NCBI GenBank assembly: GCA_033065855.1
Contig: JAVXUO010002717.1
Span: 496,001-560,000, forward strand
Direction: 5' to 3'
Source of the DNA: Escallonia rubra
Lineage: Eukaryota; Streptophyta; Magnoliopsida; Escalloniales; Escalloniaceae
Length of the DNA: 64,000 bases
Numbering within the stretch: the first letter of the stretch is position 1; every line of letters begins with the position of its first letter. A program made the translations under genes and the position numbers. Below, in pieces: positions 22,601-30,690 of the stretch. Below the pieces are notes generated by a model. That model was not told the origin of the DNA and ran no database searches. It saw nothing but the letters and a program-made list of their open reading frames with translations.

Positions 22601-23586
22601 ATTGCAACTTCCTGTAAATGCCAATATCCAGGGTGTTTTTCATCTGACCTTACAAAGAAAGCACCTAGGTTGTGACATAATGGTCGCTTCCCCCCTTAGG
22701 ATGAGACTCCTCCACCCCACCCATAGGGTTCACCAAGCTATAGTGAAGAAATAGATGCTGAAAAGGAGTAATGCACGTTCGGTACATTTTCTAACCCATT
22801 TGACAAATTTCCCACCAGAAGATGCTTACTGGGAGGATGCTGCCGAAATTTTCAAGAAATTTCCAGAGGTAATCCTTGAAGGTGGGGGAAGTATTGTGAA
22901 ACAGGGAAGGAATAGCAGCAGTTACCATTCCGGTTCAAATTATGGGGTATTTTCAGAAGGAGTGACTTCATTTTTAGGTGTATTGCTTGTCGTCTATGGA
23001 ATGATTTCACCCATGTGCTTGGTACAAGTGTTTATACGCTTATAATCAAGAGAACCGAAAGCATGCTGACAGAGAACGATCTTCTCTTCTCATTTTTTTT
23101 GTTGGAGCAGCTTAACAAGCTCTACCACAACATCAAGATTAACGATTAATGTAGGATCACCAAACCCTCACAATCCTAGTTTTCAATATCACATGCAATC
23201 AAAAGCCCTCAAAATCTCTTGAAATAATGAAAAGAAGCCAGTAACACTTAACACGTATATGCACACAAGATAAAAGAAGCCCTAAAAACCTTGAATTTGG
23301 TATATAGCTAAAGGCCTAAAGCCATCAAGCCTTTCAAAAAAGTGGCAAGAACCAATTAAGACACAATAAGGGTATAGTTGAAAGACAAATCAGGAAAGGG
23401 TAAAAGTTGCTGTTTATTACCTTGAGGTTGTGATTCAGGAGGAATGGTACGTTTGAGCGCACTCTTAAGAGCAGGAGGGGGTACTGGTGGTGGGTTGGGG
23501 GCAGATTCTTTGTGGGTGGGTTCAACAGAGATTTGTCGCTCAGTACTGGCAGGTGGAGGCAGGCCCTGAAACAGGTTTTCTGCCAT
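4336..23586 (-). CDS. Gene 1: conserved plant protein of unknown function, 388 aa, five exons
   Basis: Coding exons on the minus strand: 23421-23586, 15599-15888, 15420-15509, 4704-5059 and 4336-4600. Together they make 1167 bp, exactly 389 codons including stop, with GT-AG junctions and matching phases (1, 0, 0, 2), so the model is strongly self-consistent. The start is the ATG at 23586. The protein has a proline-rich N-terminus (aa 1-55), then a basic, helix-rich block (57-182) with motifs [11 protein letters not shown] and [17 protein letters not shown] Ser/Asp/Glu-rich acidic linker (about 200-227) follows, then a Lys/Glu-rich probable coiled coil (about 255-285) and a conserved-looking C-terminal block ending RRTQQWLG. 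There is no signal peptide or membrane segment, so it is probably a soluble nuclear or cytosolic protein. Motif density suggests real selection. I do not recognise the family and assign no function. Introns 1 and 3 are packed with transposons, yet the exons are unbroken. Confidence 0.82.
4704..5059 (-). CDS. Gene 1 exon 4
   Basis: The acceptor is TCGTTTAG|TTTTCAAG and the donor CCATG|GTCGGA. It encodes [15 protein letters not shown], the acidic linker, and the Lys/Glu-rich segment up to ARRYKTPW, with Trp split TG|G across the junction. There are no stops in 118 codons. Confidence 0.8.
5060..8257. other. Intron 3 of gene 1, transposon-poor 5-8 kb part
   Basis: No coding exon is supported in this stretch. 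It holds low-complexity tracts: a proline-codon CCCCGCC run near 5550-5585, a poly-G run, and CTCCTCCTCC tracts near 7600-7650. The 18-bp phrase ACAGGTTGTGCGATGTCC occurs twice, about 75 bp apart (near 6857 and 6931). The copia element begins just after this stretch. Confidence 0.5.
7358..7378 (+). repeat. Homopolymer run of 21 G
   Basis: An uninterrupted G21 run lies within intron 3 of gene 1; the C-rich strand is the transcribed sense strand. It is likely length-variable and prone to sequencing error. Confidence 0.9.
8263..8528 (+). repeat. 5' LTR of the copia element
   Basis: It starts TGTGGAATTCCGGATTTA and ends TTCTTCA, directly followed by the primer binding site. It is about 88% like the 3' LTR by eye. 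Confidence 0.9.
8529..8540 (+). other. Primer binding site (initiator tRNA-Met type)
   Basis: TGGTATCAGAGC, complementary to the 3' end of plant initiator methionine tRNA, directly follows the 5' LTR end. Confidence 0.9.
8700..9500 (+). pseudogene. Copia gag remnant with intact zinc knuckle
   Basis: The frame from 8779 carries the gag motif [14 protein letters not shown] and [15 protein letters not shown]. It then hits a TAG at about 9061. Later frames continue gag and include an intact CX2CX4HX4C nucleocapsid knuckle ([14 protein letters not shown]) near 9370-9415. Frameshifts separate the parts. Confidence 0.8.
9559..9783 (+). pseudogene. Copia aspartic protease remnant
   Basis: The motif [12 protein letters not shown] carries the catalytic D-S-G triad intact at about 9668-9703. 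The frame stops at 9781 before the flap region is complete. Confidence 0.8.
9929..12314 (+). pseudogene. Copia integrase, split by a Mutator-like insertion
   Basis: The pre-integrase zinc region (WHFRLGHA ... CEVCQLSKH) and the start of the catalytic core ([13 protein letters not shown]) run to 10337. The next element then interrupts. Coding resumes at 11515 with the expected [13 protein letters not shown] core and later the [14 protein letters not shown] motif (about 11935-11975). The reading frame shifts in several places on either side. Confidence 0.8.
10338..11514. mobile_element. Young Mutator-like element with identical 102-bp TIRs
   Basis: The terminal inverted repeats 10338-10439 and 11413-11514 are identical over 102 bp, starting GGGAAAATTGCGTAAACCAC. 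The element is bounded by a perfect 9-bp target duplication TTGTTTCTT (10329-10337 and 11515-11523). The 9-bp duplication and long TIRs fit Mutator-like elements. The interior has no transposase. It is GC-rich with degenerate repeats of GATGCAGATCGAGTTCAC and GGCGATGG types (10980-11240) and proline/arginine-rich open frames. It may hold captured host sequence, but no gene is recognised. Identical TIRs inside a roughly 12%-diverged copia element imply a much later insertion. Confidence 0.9.
12584..13560 (+). pseudogene. Copia reverse transcriptase remnant
   Basis: Fragments in different frames spell the copia reverse transcriptase: [26 protein letters not shown] (12668-12745), [25 protein letters not shown], the catalytic YVDD box (near 13120), and TKPDISFA (about 13450-13475). 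Internal stops (for example near 12950 and 12964) and shifts make it non-functional. Confidence 0.85.
13723..14088 (+). pseudogene. Copia RNase H remnant
   Basis: [29 protein letters not shown] text and HIEIDRHFI are the copia RNase H signature. The frame is open to the purine tract and runs on into the 3' LTR, where it happens to stay open to 14142. Confidence 0.85.
14089..14352 (+). repeat. 3' LTR of the copia element
   Basis: It starts TGTGGAATTCCGGATTTGG right after the purine tract and ends TTTCTTCA. GCTGA follows, matching ACTGA before the 5' LTR at four of five bases. Confidence 0.9.
14400..15260 (+). repeat. LTR-like sequence with TATA box (weak)
   Basis: Between the copia element and exon 3 of gene 1 lies text typical of an LTR: GC-rich regulatory-like sequence, a TATAAATGC element near 14932, then a leader-like CT-rich stretch. 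No protein domain, partner copy or target duplication was identified, so it may be a solo LTR or another repeat. Confidence 0.3.
15420..15509 (-). CDS. Gene 1 exon 3 (90 bp)
   Basis: The acceptor is TTGCTTGCAG|TGCTTT and the donor TTTGTG|GTATGC. It has thirty codons, from [10 protein letters not shown] to LFTDDSFV, in phase 0 at both ends. Only a 90-bp intron (15510-15598) separates it from exon 2. Confidence 0.8.
15599..15888 (-). CDS. Gene 1 exon 2
   Basis: The acceptor CTCTCAG|CT lies after a pyrimidine-rich tract and the donor is GAT|GTGAGC. It encodes the block [19 protein letters not shown] through FSAAQDAID without stops. Open sequence upstream in the same frame is intronic read-through, because the proper acceptor restores phase with exon 1. 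Confidence 0.8.
15889..16302. other. Intron 1 of gene 1, part next to exon 2
   Basis: AT-rich intronic sequence without recognisable content. It ends where the chromovirus LTR starts. Confidence 0.6.
16303..16684 (+). repeat. 5' LTR of the chromovirus
   Basis: 382 bp from TGTGAGACGGAAGGAACA to CTACCACAACA. The primer binding site begins two bases later. Confidence 0.8.
16687..16697 (+). other. Primer binding site of the chromovirus
   Basis: TGGTATCAGAG, matching initiator tRNA-Met complement, two bases after the 5' LTR. Confidence 0.85.
16728..16955 (+). pseudogene. Chromovirus gag start, broken
   Basis: ATGGCAGAAACCAGACTTGC opens a frame typical of gag N-termini (MAETRLAD), which meets an in-frame TGA after eight codons. 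The gag text is then interrupted by the inverted-repeat block. Confidence 0.5.
16957..18463. mobile_element. 1.5-kb block bounded by about 120-bp inverted repeats inside gag
   Basis: The left arm (16957 to about 17095, starting CAATCACATTGATTGAAGACC) matches the reverse complement of the right arm (about 18340-18463) at roughly 80%. The shared core is GATTGAAGACCT..AGGAGCAA. The block interrupts the gag region of the chromovirus. The interior has no recognisable gene; a short GC-rich section (17290-17420) encodes Arg/Glu/Ala-rich text. It could be a DNA transposon or an inverted duplication of gag sequence. No target duplication was found, so the class is undecided. Confidence 0.45.
18483..20460 (+). 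pseudogene. Chromovirus gag and protease region, scrambled
   Basis: Low-identity frames rich in Gln, Pro, Thr and His (18640-19130) fit a gag C-terminal region. [14 protein letters not shown] at about 19998-20045 is a gypsy protease active-site region in which the usual D-S/T-G reads S-G-S, so the catalytic Asp appears lost. Multiple stops and shifts are present. Confidence 0.55.
20468..20862 (+). pseudogene. Chromovirus reverse transcriptase, N-terminal part
   Basis: Gypsy-type motifs are clear: [33 protein letters not shown], and [13 protein letters not shown] containing the first catalytic Asp. The open frame continues past 20862, but from there the sequence is LINE, not gypsy. Upstream, in another frame, lies [16 protein letters not shown], the usual lead-in. 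Confidence 0.88.
20863..21396 (+). mobile_element. 5'-truncated LINE (L1-type) fragment inserted in gypsy reverse transcriptase
   Basis: The C-terminal part of a plant L1-type reverse transcriptase is readable: [14 protein letters not shown], then [19 protein letters not shown] followed by [10 protein letters not shown] (21027-21130), RPRTTW, and a trailing LAWG segment. Gypsy reverse transcriptase resumes right after it ([14 protein letters not shown], about 21397-21440). The flanks AAGATATTTGTAA (20850-20862) and AAGATCTATAAAA (21397-21409) match at 9 of 13 bases and look like a decayed target duplication. It is dead: it lacks the catalytic domain and has several stops. Confidence 0.8.
21410..21756. 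other. Unresolved segment of the chromovirus
   Basis: After a few codons of gypsy reverse transcriptase, this stretch shows no expected polymerase, RNase H or connection domain. Phrases such as GTACCCATGTCAGACACTC and GGACACGTACCCGACC suggest a further small insertion replacing the deleted pol sequence. Not identified. Confidence 0.4.
21757..22500 (+). pseudogene. Chromovirus integrase remnant
   Basis: [14 protein letters not shown] carries the second half (CX2C-type) of the integrase zinc-binding region. [15 protein letters not shown] is the first core strand, with the catalytic Asp replaced by Asn (D of VVVDRFSKY-type text reads N). [19 protein letters not shown] is the second core region (GLP..IVSDRD), where Asp also reads Asn. 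At least two catalytic positions are lost. Confidence 0.75.
22755..22890 (+). pseudogene. Chromodomain remnant
   Basis: [19 protein letters not shown] followed by LEGGG matches the C-terminal half of a chromovirus chromodomain (DATWED..FP..LEGGG). It lies directly before the purine tract and 3' LTR, as expected in chromoviruses. This is the feature that assigns the element to that clade. Confidence 0.7.
22895..23132 (+). repeat. 3' LTR of the chromovirus (internally deleted)
   Basis: It starts TGTGAAACAGGGAAGGAATA after the purine tract (about 22880-22893) and ends CTCTACCACAACA. At 238 bp it is about 140 bp shorter than the 5' LTR. Confidence 0.75.
23133..23420. other. Intron 1 of gene 1, part next to exon 1
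   Basis: AT-rich intronic sequence of about 290 bp between the chromovirus and the donor site of exon 1. Nothing else is recognised. Confidence 0.6.
23421..23586 (-). CDS. Gene 1 exon 1
   Basis: It begins at ATG (plus-strand CAT 23584-23586) and encodes a proline/alanine-rich N-terminus including ALKSALKR. It ends CCTCAAG|GTAATA, leaving phase 1. The split codon G|CT joins exon 2 as alanine. Confidence 0.78.
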
Positions 23587-23637
23587 TACGTATTTCTCTC
23601 CTTCGCAGCTAAAAACCTTCCTCTTTTCGATTTTATA

Positions 23638-23668
<31 letters not shown>

Positions 23669-23800
23669 GTGCAAAGGCTACTTCATAATTTGATCGATGT
23701 TTGTCAATTTTGTCCCAATTCTCCAGTTCGTGAAATTTAACCTCCAAACTGCAAATCAACCTCCAATAGAACATTGGTGACAGAGGGATACAAAAGGTTC
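23587..23800 (-). promoter_or_regulatory. 5' region of gene 1 with GA microsatellite and TATA-like box
   Basis: Upstream of the ATG on the minus strand lies TATAAAATC (plus 23629-23637), preceded by a (GA)n tract (23638-23668). GA-rich tracts near plant start sites are common in core promoters or 5' leaders. If the TATA is used, the leader is very short (about 15-20 bases), so the true start may lie further upstream with the GA tract inside the leader. Confidence 0.4.
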
Positions 23801-24779
23801 GACATAAATACTCACGGTGTCACGGTGAAACGATGGACTCACACTTAAATTTGAAAAGCTTAAATGCGCGTTTTATAATATATTAATGCAATTAAGTACG
23901 AAAATTTAAAATTTTTAATAATTTTTTATTAAGTACGTTTCATAATATTAACGTTGTATCATTTGAAATAAATTCTTACAAAAAATAGACTAAAAATTTA
24001 AGTCAAGATTGAATTACATAATATTATCACTTAATTCTAAGATGTGAACTTACTTAATACTTATCACTTAATTTTATGTGAGATGGTTAAAACTTATTAA
24101 ACATAATTTTACATACAAAGAATAATTACCACCACAATGCAACTACAATTAATTTACTGGCAATACTACCTCCATCACAGTATAACTAACACTACAACGG
24201 CTATTCTCTTTTGTCGCCACCACCACAATTACCATAATTTAGCCATTATAGTCACCACCACCACCATCACAAGGACGTCGCCACGTCCACCACACCATTG
24301 TTGATGCCTCACGTCCATATCCACCAAAATCATATAAATGTTCATCACACTACGTACATCCACTGTCATGACCGACATGTCGTTGTCTATCCCCACCACT
24401 ACAATTACCAGTACCACATCTTAACACACCACTACCGCCACAATTGGCACCTTTTCACGCCACCATCATCATTATTACTCCATCACCACTGCCAACACCA
24501 CCCACCAACGCGATTTTGACAAAATATATATATATATTGCATAATTTTGATAAAATAGATAAATTTGTAAATTGAACATTTTTTTACATCTAATTTTGGT
24601 TTACCAAACAGATTAACATATTCTTCAGTGGTGAAAATCCGGTCGCTTAAAGTTTTCAGTTTAATTAATTCTGCTCTTAAGTTTTCAGCACTTAAATTTT
24701 AATTTTATCAAACAGCCTCTCAGACTGTTTTTGGCTAAAAATAATTATATCTAGCGTTTGGCCATACATTAATGGAGTG
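23801..24779. other. AT-rich flank with CAC-trinucleotide-rich block
   Basis: AT-rich sequence (23860-24120) precedes a degenerate CAC/ACC/CAT-rich block (about 24120-24510) and a further AT-rich part with a short TA tract (24525-24537). The CAC block resembles the interiors of the non-autonomous DNA transposons further right. No gene or clear terminal repeats were found. Confidence 0.45.
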
Positions 24780-25985
24780 GATAACTAATACGTTGAACTG
24801 CTTTATCCACTGAAGCAAGATAATTATGTACTAGGCCGAGTAGGAGGGAGGTTGTTGTTTTTATCCAAGGCCTTGGGGATCAGAAATGATGGGCCATTAT
24901 AGAAGAATAGCACCGCTACCCACCACCTGCAGATCACCCACCTTCATAGAACCCATTGTCGTCGTAGACCTTCTTTTCCTATCGTTTTTCTTCTCCTTCG
25001 AGTGAGGGTAGAGGCAATTGGCGGTGTCGCGATGGTGTTCGTTAATTTTCTGTTTGGGGGGGGGGGGGGCAATTGGTGGTGGTGGGTGGGGCAATAGGTG
25101 GGGGTTGGTGATGGAGGTTGGTGATGGATGGAGCAAGCTATGATATATGGCTATGGAAGATGGGGCGACTGGTGGTGGGTGATGGAGGTTGGTGGTGGTT
25201 GCGTGTTTGGGTAGTGGTTATAGTGGTGGTGGTGGGTTCACTGATGTGGTGGCATGTTGATGGTGCTGGTGATGGCCAACCCGGTATGGTGGTGTGTTAA
25301 TAACGGATGCCTTAACAAGGTGGTGAAGGATGGGCAGCTATATTTTTGGATTATGGAGGATAGGGCGATTGGTTAATGGTGATGGAGGTTGGTGGCGATT
25401 GGTGGTGGTTGGGCGTTTAGACGGTGGTTGAAGTGGTGGTGGTGTGCTCGTTGATGTGGTGTCGTGTTAATGGTGTTGGTGATACGCATCCTGGGTGGTG
25501 GTGTGTCAGTGGTGATGGGCAAGCTATGATCTGTAGGTTATAGAGGATGGGACGATTAGTGGAGGGTGATGGAGGTTGGTGGCGATTGTTGGTGGTTTTG
25601 CATTTAGATGGTGGTTGCTGTGGTGGTGGTGGGGTCGCTGATGTGGTAGCTTGTTGATGGTGTTGGTGATAGGCATCCTGATGTGGTGCTTTAGTGTTGG
25701 GCATCCTAATGCAGTGGTGGGCATGTTGGTTTAGTGGTGGAATTGCTGATGTGCTGGTGCGTTGACGTCATTGGTTGTTTGCTGGTAGGTTTAGGATGCT
25801 CAGATGGTGGTTACTATCAGTGGTAAAGGTAGCACGATAATCCTTTTCGGCTTGTAATCTAGTTTTGGTCCAAACGTAAGACAGAATTTGCAGCTTATTA
25901 GCCTTATCCTACATGAGATATTATTTTGCCTTTTCTGCCCCTATCATGTCATATCCCACTGACTAATCCGGTGCGCCTAATGCAG
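24780..25985. mobile_element. Non-autonomous DNA transposon, copy 1 (GGTGG-rich)
   Basis: It shares with the next copy a left part (GGATAACTAAT.., ATGATGGGCCATTATAGAAGA, TAGACCTTCTT), a long degenerate GGTGGTTGGTGGCGATTGG-type interior, and a right part (CTTGTAAT..TCCAAACG..ATAATCCGG/CTAATCCGG). The interior, including an 11-G run (about 25058-25068), is low complexity with no transposase. Ends are approximate; class not determined. Confidence 0.55.
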
Positions 25986-26119
25986 CCTAATAGCTTAAGT
26001 TTTGGGGTCAAGTTGAGTACAACATATATAGATATCAATACCTTATGGCTACATTTTGCGGGCCGGATAAGAGCTCTAGATAGGATAAAAATAATCTCAT
26101 CCAGAGCTTGGGCATGCAT

Positions 26120-26985
26120 TTAAAGGACGGATAACTTATTGGTTGGATGACTTTTATCCCACTAAAGTGGCATAAATTCCGCAAGGGGGGTTGGAGGATT
26201 TATATTCACCCAAGGCCCTTAGGATAAAAATGACGGGCCATTACAGAAGAAGAGAAGCACCCCCACCCACCGCTGACAGAGCCTCGACCTCCACAAAACT
26301 CATCACCGCTATAGACCTTCTTCACCGACCATCTCTCTTTTTCTTTGAGTTAAGGGCGGAGGAAATTGGTGGTGCAGTGGTGGTGTTCGTTAATGTGTGT
26401 CTAGGGTGATTGGTCGTGGTGGATGGGGCAATATTTGGGGTGAATTATGGATGTTTGTAACGATTGGTGGTGGGTGTGATCTATGTTGGTGGTGATTGGT
26501 GGTAGGTGATTGAGGTTGGGTGCAATTTGTGAATGGTGATGGATGTTGGTGGCAAGATCGATTGTTGGTGGGTATGTTATATGTTAGCGACGATTAGCGG
26601 TGTATGCGTGTTTGGGTTGGTGGTTGCAGCCGTGGTGGTGGGCTTGCTGATCAAATGGCATGCTGATAGTGCTAGTGATGGGCGTCCCGATGCTATGATA
26701 TTTTGTTGGTGGGCATCCCAATTTGGTGGTGTATTGGTGGTGGCGTCCTGATGTAGTGGTGTGTTGATGATGTTGGTGGTGTGGTGGTGGGTTTAGGATC
26801 CTCAGATGGTGGTTGCTCCGGTGTAAAGGCGGCATAATAATCTCGTCCGACTTGTAATGCAGATTTAATCCAAACGCAAGATAAAATTTGTACTTATCCA
26901 ACCTTATGTGACAGTATATATTATCCTGGCTTATCCGTCCTTATCATGCCATATCCAACTGAATAATCCGGCATATCGATTAGTA
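26120..26985. mobile_element. Non-autonomous DNA transposon, copy 2 (GGTGG-rich)
   Basis: This is a second, diverged copy in the same orientation as copy 1, with the same order of left part (ATGACGGGCCATTACAGAAGA), GGTGG-rich interior and right part (ATCCAAACGCAAGATAAAAT, GAATAATCCGG). The left text GGACGGATAA reappears inverted at the right end (TTATCCGTCC), suggesting terminal inverted repeats. The short spacer between copies (about 25985-26120) shows no gene. Confidence 0.55.
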
Positions 26986-27009
26986 CATACCACTTCTTCT
27001 TTGAACAGG

Positions 27010-27480
27010 TACTGTATTCTTTTTCATTTTGTACCGTTTGATATACCACTCCATACTGGTTGTACAAGCCGAGAATTGTATAATGTCCGAGATAATGTGT
27101 TTAAAAGTTACTAATTTTGTTAGGAAAATTTAGGAAAAAGACCATACAAAGAGTAAATATGGAAAAAAAAAAACTATGTTCCATTATGTGGTTTAAAGCC
27201 TCTTTAGACTCTTCATGATAATATTCATCATAATTTGCCAAATCTTTCATGTTAAGTCTTCAATCTTCATCATAATTTTCAGTTTTCTTTTTTACTTTCC
27301 TCTTACCTTTAATTTACTTTATATCCAGAAACTTTCCTCAAATTCTTTCATTTATACGATTACTCCCCACGCACGCGCGCGCGCATGTGTGTACGCATGC
27401 ACGCACACAAACATCTTATTCTTGAAACCAAAGACTTTATGCTTGAACAAAGGATTTATTATTCTACAAAAATTCGCTAA
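27010..27480 (+). repeat. Direct repeat unit A1 of an unclassified element
   Basis: Text from GATATACCACTCCATACTGG through GTCTTCAATCTTCATCA to CTTATTCTTGAA is repeated at 28735-29180 with many substitutions. A CG/CA-rich alternating tract lies near its right end (27370-27410). The paired copies 1.7 kb apart could be LTRs of a short retroelement or two insertions of one MITE. Confidence 0.5.
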
Positions 27481-28600
27481 TGAGATAGTTGAAAAAGAGA
27501 AAAAAAATCTAGAGGGGGTAATTTAATTGAATAAGTTGTTTGTTCGTGATGCCACTATATAGGAAGAAACAACTTATTCTTGAACAAACAACTTGGGCGA
27601 AAAATTATGTAGTTGAAGCTGTACAAGAACAAACAACTTGTTCTAAAAAAATTGTGAGGGAGGAAATGTGTATATTCTTTTAGTTTTGCTAATGAATGAG
27701 TGTGAATTGATGAAAAATTCAAGACAATACCAAGATGATACCGGTAGGTATTTACCATTTTACAAAGAAAATCAGTACGCACTTTGGTATGATATCTATA
27801 ACTGTGACTCAAATGCTTATTGGATGCACGCATCATTGCTTAATAGATAGACTGCATGACAATCTCTAGAATATTTCATGCCGATCTAGTTTCTATTGTA
27901 TACAGTGAAGTGTTCTAGAATAGTATGATACCACCCTAACTATCTAGAGATTTCCTTAGGGTATTCTAGATTGTAAGTGTGCATCGTAGTATTGGAGGTG
28001 AAATATCGTAAATAAGGGAAGGATGACTTGCCCAAACCATGAATGAACAGTGTACTTGAGTGTTCTGTCAGTACAAACGTTCACTTCTAGAGTTCTCTTA
28101 GTGTGCTCTCTCTGTCTAGTGTGGGCTTATATCATTTAGCAACTCACACTCACGATGGTGACATTGTCTAATACCACATGGTTAGTTTGTCAATCTACAA
28201 ACCCATGACACCTAACTTTTGTTTATACTAGCCAACTTCCCACACGCTGCACACGTGGGTAGCTTCCAATTATACCATAAGGGAAAAAAAACTGTTGCGC
28301 CAAAACAACTATCCAAAATTAATATGTTTTCAGCTCAAATGTCTAATATTTGAAACATCACAAATTCATAAGCTACAAAACACACAGATATCTAACATTC
28401 TAATAATTTCATAAAAATATAAGCATTAATTTAAACCTTAGCACACTCTCTATACTTTATTATTAGATTAGATGCCGTGTCACTCTTTAACGTGGCTTCA
28501 CAATAAGTAGCTTTTACTTAGGTGATTGACAACGGAAAAAAAAAAGGCAAATCTACAGAACCACTACTTGTGTATAAAAGCATAGTTATCAATATTGTAT
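27481..28600. other. Spacer between direct repeat units
   Basis: AT-rich sequence without a recognisable gene. Short motifs AACAAACAACTTGTTCT recur near 27575, 27630 and later at 29260. Small frames of 60-90 codons have no family resemblance. Confidence 0.45.
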
Positions 28601-28629
28601 CGGTATCGACCGTACCGGCCGATATGTAT

Positions 28630-28748
28630 CACATTTACCTTCTATAGCTATGTTATCCCTTTACATTTCTTACCAATCAATATACCACACATTTACCTTC
28701 TATAGATACGTTATTCCTTTACATTTCTTACCGGTCAATATATCACTC
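28630..28748 (+). repeat. About 58-bp tandem duplication
   Basis: CACATTTACCTTCTATAG..TTACATTTCTTACC..TCAATAT occurs twice head to tail, with a handful of differences. It sits at the start of direct repeat unit A2. Confidence 0.7.
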
Positions 28749-29180
28749 CGTACTGGTTGTACGAGTCGGTACACTCAATACCGATCTAGAACTGTAATAC
28801 CGACCGAAATAATGTATTTTGCACCGGTCACTTAAAAAATTTAAGTGTTACAAATTTTGTTCGGCAATTTAGTAAGTTGATCGTAGAAAGACTAAATAGG
28901 AAAAAAATTCCTACACTATATTACATTGATCAAAGCCTCTGTAGGCTCTTCCTTGTAATATTCATCACATTTGCAAAATCTTTCCCGGTAAGTCTTCAAT
29001 CTTCATCAAAAATTTCAATTCTCTTTTACTTTTCTTCTTAGTTTTGATTTACTTTATAGCTAGAGGCTTTCGCAAATCATCTCATTTATGATTACTGCTT
29101 TACACACACACACACACACACACATTGAAACAGCTTACTCTTGAATCCAATGACGTTATTCTTGAACAAACGACTTATTT
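28735..29180 (+). repeat. Direct repeat unit A2
   Basis: The partner of the unit at 27010-27480: TATATCACTCCGTACTGGTT, AGCCTCTGTAGGCTCTTCCT, GTCTTCAATCTTCATCA and a terminal (CA)n tract at 29101-29124. It is less degenerate at its left end than A1. Confidence 0.5.
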
Positions 29181-29690
29181 TTCTATAAAAATCTGCTAAT
29201 GATATAGTTGAAAAATGAGGAATTGTATAATTTTTCGTTCCTGATGCCATTGTAGGAACAAACAACTTGTTCTATAGATGTTCACACACACACATAGAGA
29301 GTTTTGCTGATGAATGAGTATTTTGCATGTGTATAATTAATAAAAGAAATTCGAGACGTTACTATTGCTATCGTACGTACCATTTCATCGACAAACCAAT
29401 ATGCACTTCTGTATGGCATTTATAACTATACACAAACGAGAACTCTAAGAAATATTTTAAATATGTAAGAGTATTGAGATAAAAGGGAAAATTAAGCTAT
29501 CTAAAAACTTGTTGGTATTACAAATTTGTCTCTTTTAAGATTTTTTTCAACTTTGAGATTAATTGTTGGTCAATTTGTTCTTTTCAAAAAAATATCTGCA
29601 GTGACTGGATACTAATTTTTGTTAACATCTCCCAGAAAGTCACATTTTTTAGCATTTGTAAGGCCCATTTTCGCAAAAAAAAATAATAAA
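29181..29690. other. No recognisable gene
   Basis: AT-rich sequence with short tracts. No coding region, terminal repeat or RNA gene is visible. Confidence 0.45.
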
Positions 29691-30690
29691 TTTAAGGTCT
29701 AATAGCAAACTGTATCCCAAAGTATCATCTCAATACAACTTAAATACTCAACGTTTCAATTGTCCTAAAGAAGTACCTAAGTTTCAAAAAATGAGCCAAT
29801 TTAGTCCTACGTTTAACAGATCACAGATGATGTTAAAAAGTCCAAGGGTAGGACTACCATTATGAAAAGCACGACGTAAAGCATGTCCATGTGGCCACGT
29901 GGGCCGTCCTTTTCACAGTTTCCCTCCAAAAACATTTTCTCCTCTTTTTCACTTTATTTCCCTCCAAAATATGTTTTCTCTTCCATACATAGCAGTGCAT
30001 ATACAACATAGACATGTACCAATGCACGTACTTTTTTTTAGCTACCTTACACCCCAAACTTGCATAAGTTTGGCGACCATCACCCCCCGTCAATTTTCCG
30101 GCCAACAACCTCGCCGGAGAAGTAATTTAACTCAAACAAATGGGGCATTTTTAACAAATTCTCCTTTTTCTGTGACATCCATCTTCATCTTCATCTTCTA
30201 CCTTCTATCTTCACCGACACCATCACCACCGATATGCAGCCCACTCCCACCTCCATGCCCACCACCACGACCTCCACTAATCACCAAACCCGTCGCGACC
30301 TCCTCTCTCAACTGTCGCCGCCACCTTTGATTGGAATACCGCCGCCACCTTAGCCACCATTACAGAAACCCGTCACAAAAACCCATCACACCATTAATTT
30401 TTGCTCTAGATCCCACCACAACCATCAATTTCTACCACACACGAAGCCTAGAACCCTTCTTCCTCAATTTGATCACAATAAACCCTAGATCCCCAATTTT
30501 TGACCTGATATTCCAAAAATACCCTCCTGAGTTCAGCCATTTGCCTGAATTTTGATCAGAATATGGTCAGAGGTGATCGGTGCCACACTTATGGAAGTTT
30601 GGGGTGGCAGATAGCTACAAATAATTTTGTGGTGCAGAGAGCTACCACGAGCAAACTTAGGGACGCCCAGTGCAATTGACCCAATTTAAA
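29690..30690. mobile_element. Probable Mutator-like or related element, diverged
   Basis: An inverted repeat is clear between 30039-30084 (TAGCTACCTTACACCCCAAA..) and 30572-30617 read in reverse (TAGCTATCTGCCACCCCAAA..). Outward text is weakly similar too (GGTCTAATAGCAAACTG versus GGTCAATTGCACTGG in reverse). The centre (30180-30480) is CACC/proline-codon-rich. The overall design matches the two Mutator-like elements seen near 2.6 and 10.3 kb, but no target duplication was found. Confidence 0.45.

Larger units (their letters stand above)
16303..23132 (+). mobile_element. Degenerate Ty3-gypsy chromovirus in intron 1 of gene 1
   Basis: The LTRs 16303-16684 and 22895-23132 share ends (TGTGAnAC..GGAAGGAA; CTCTACCACAACA). 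The 3' copy is shorter, with an internal deletion. A TGGTATCAGAG primer site (16687-16697) follows the first LTR and a GGTGGGGGAAG purine tract precedes the second. Between them are gag, protease-like, reverse transcriptase, integrase and chromodomain traces in gypsy order. No clean target duplication is seen. Nested in it are a block with inverted-repeat ends (16957-18463) and a LINE fragment (20863-21396). It is heavily mutated and inactive. Confidence 0.87.
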
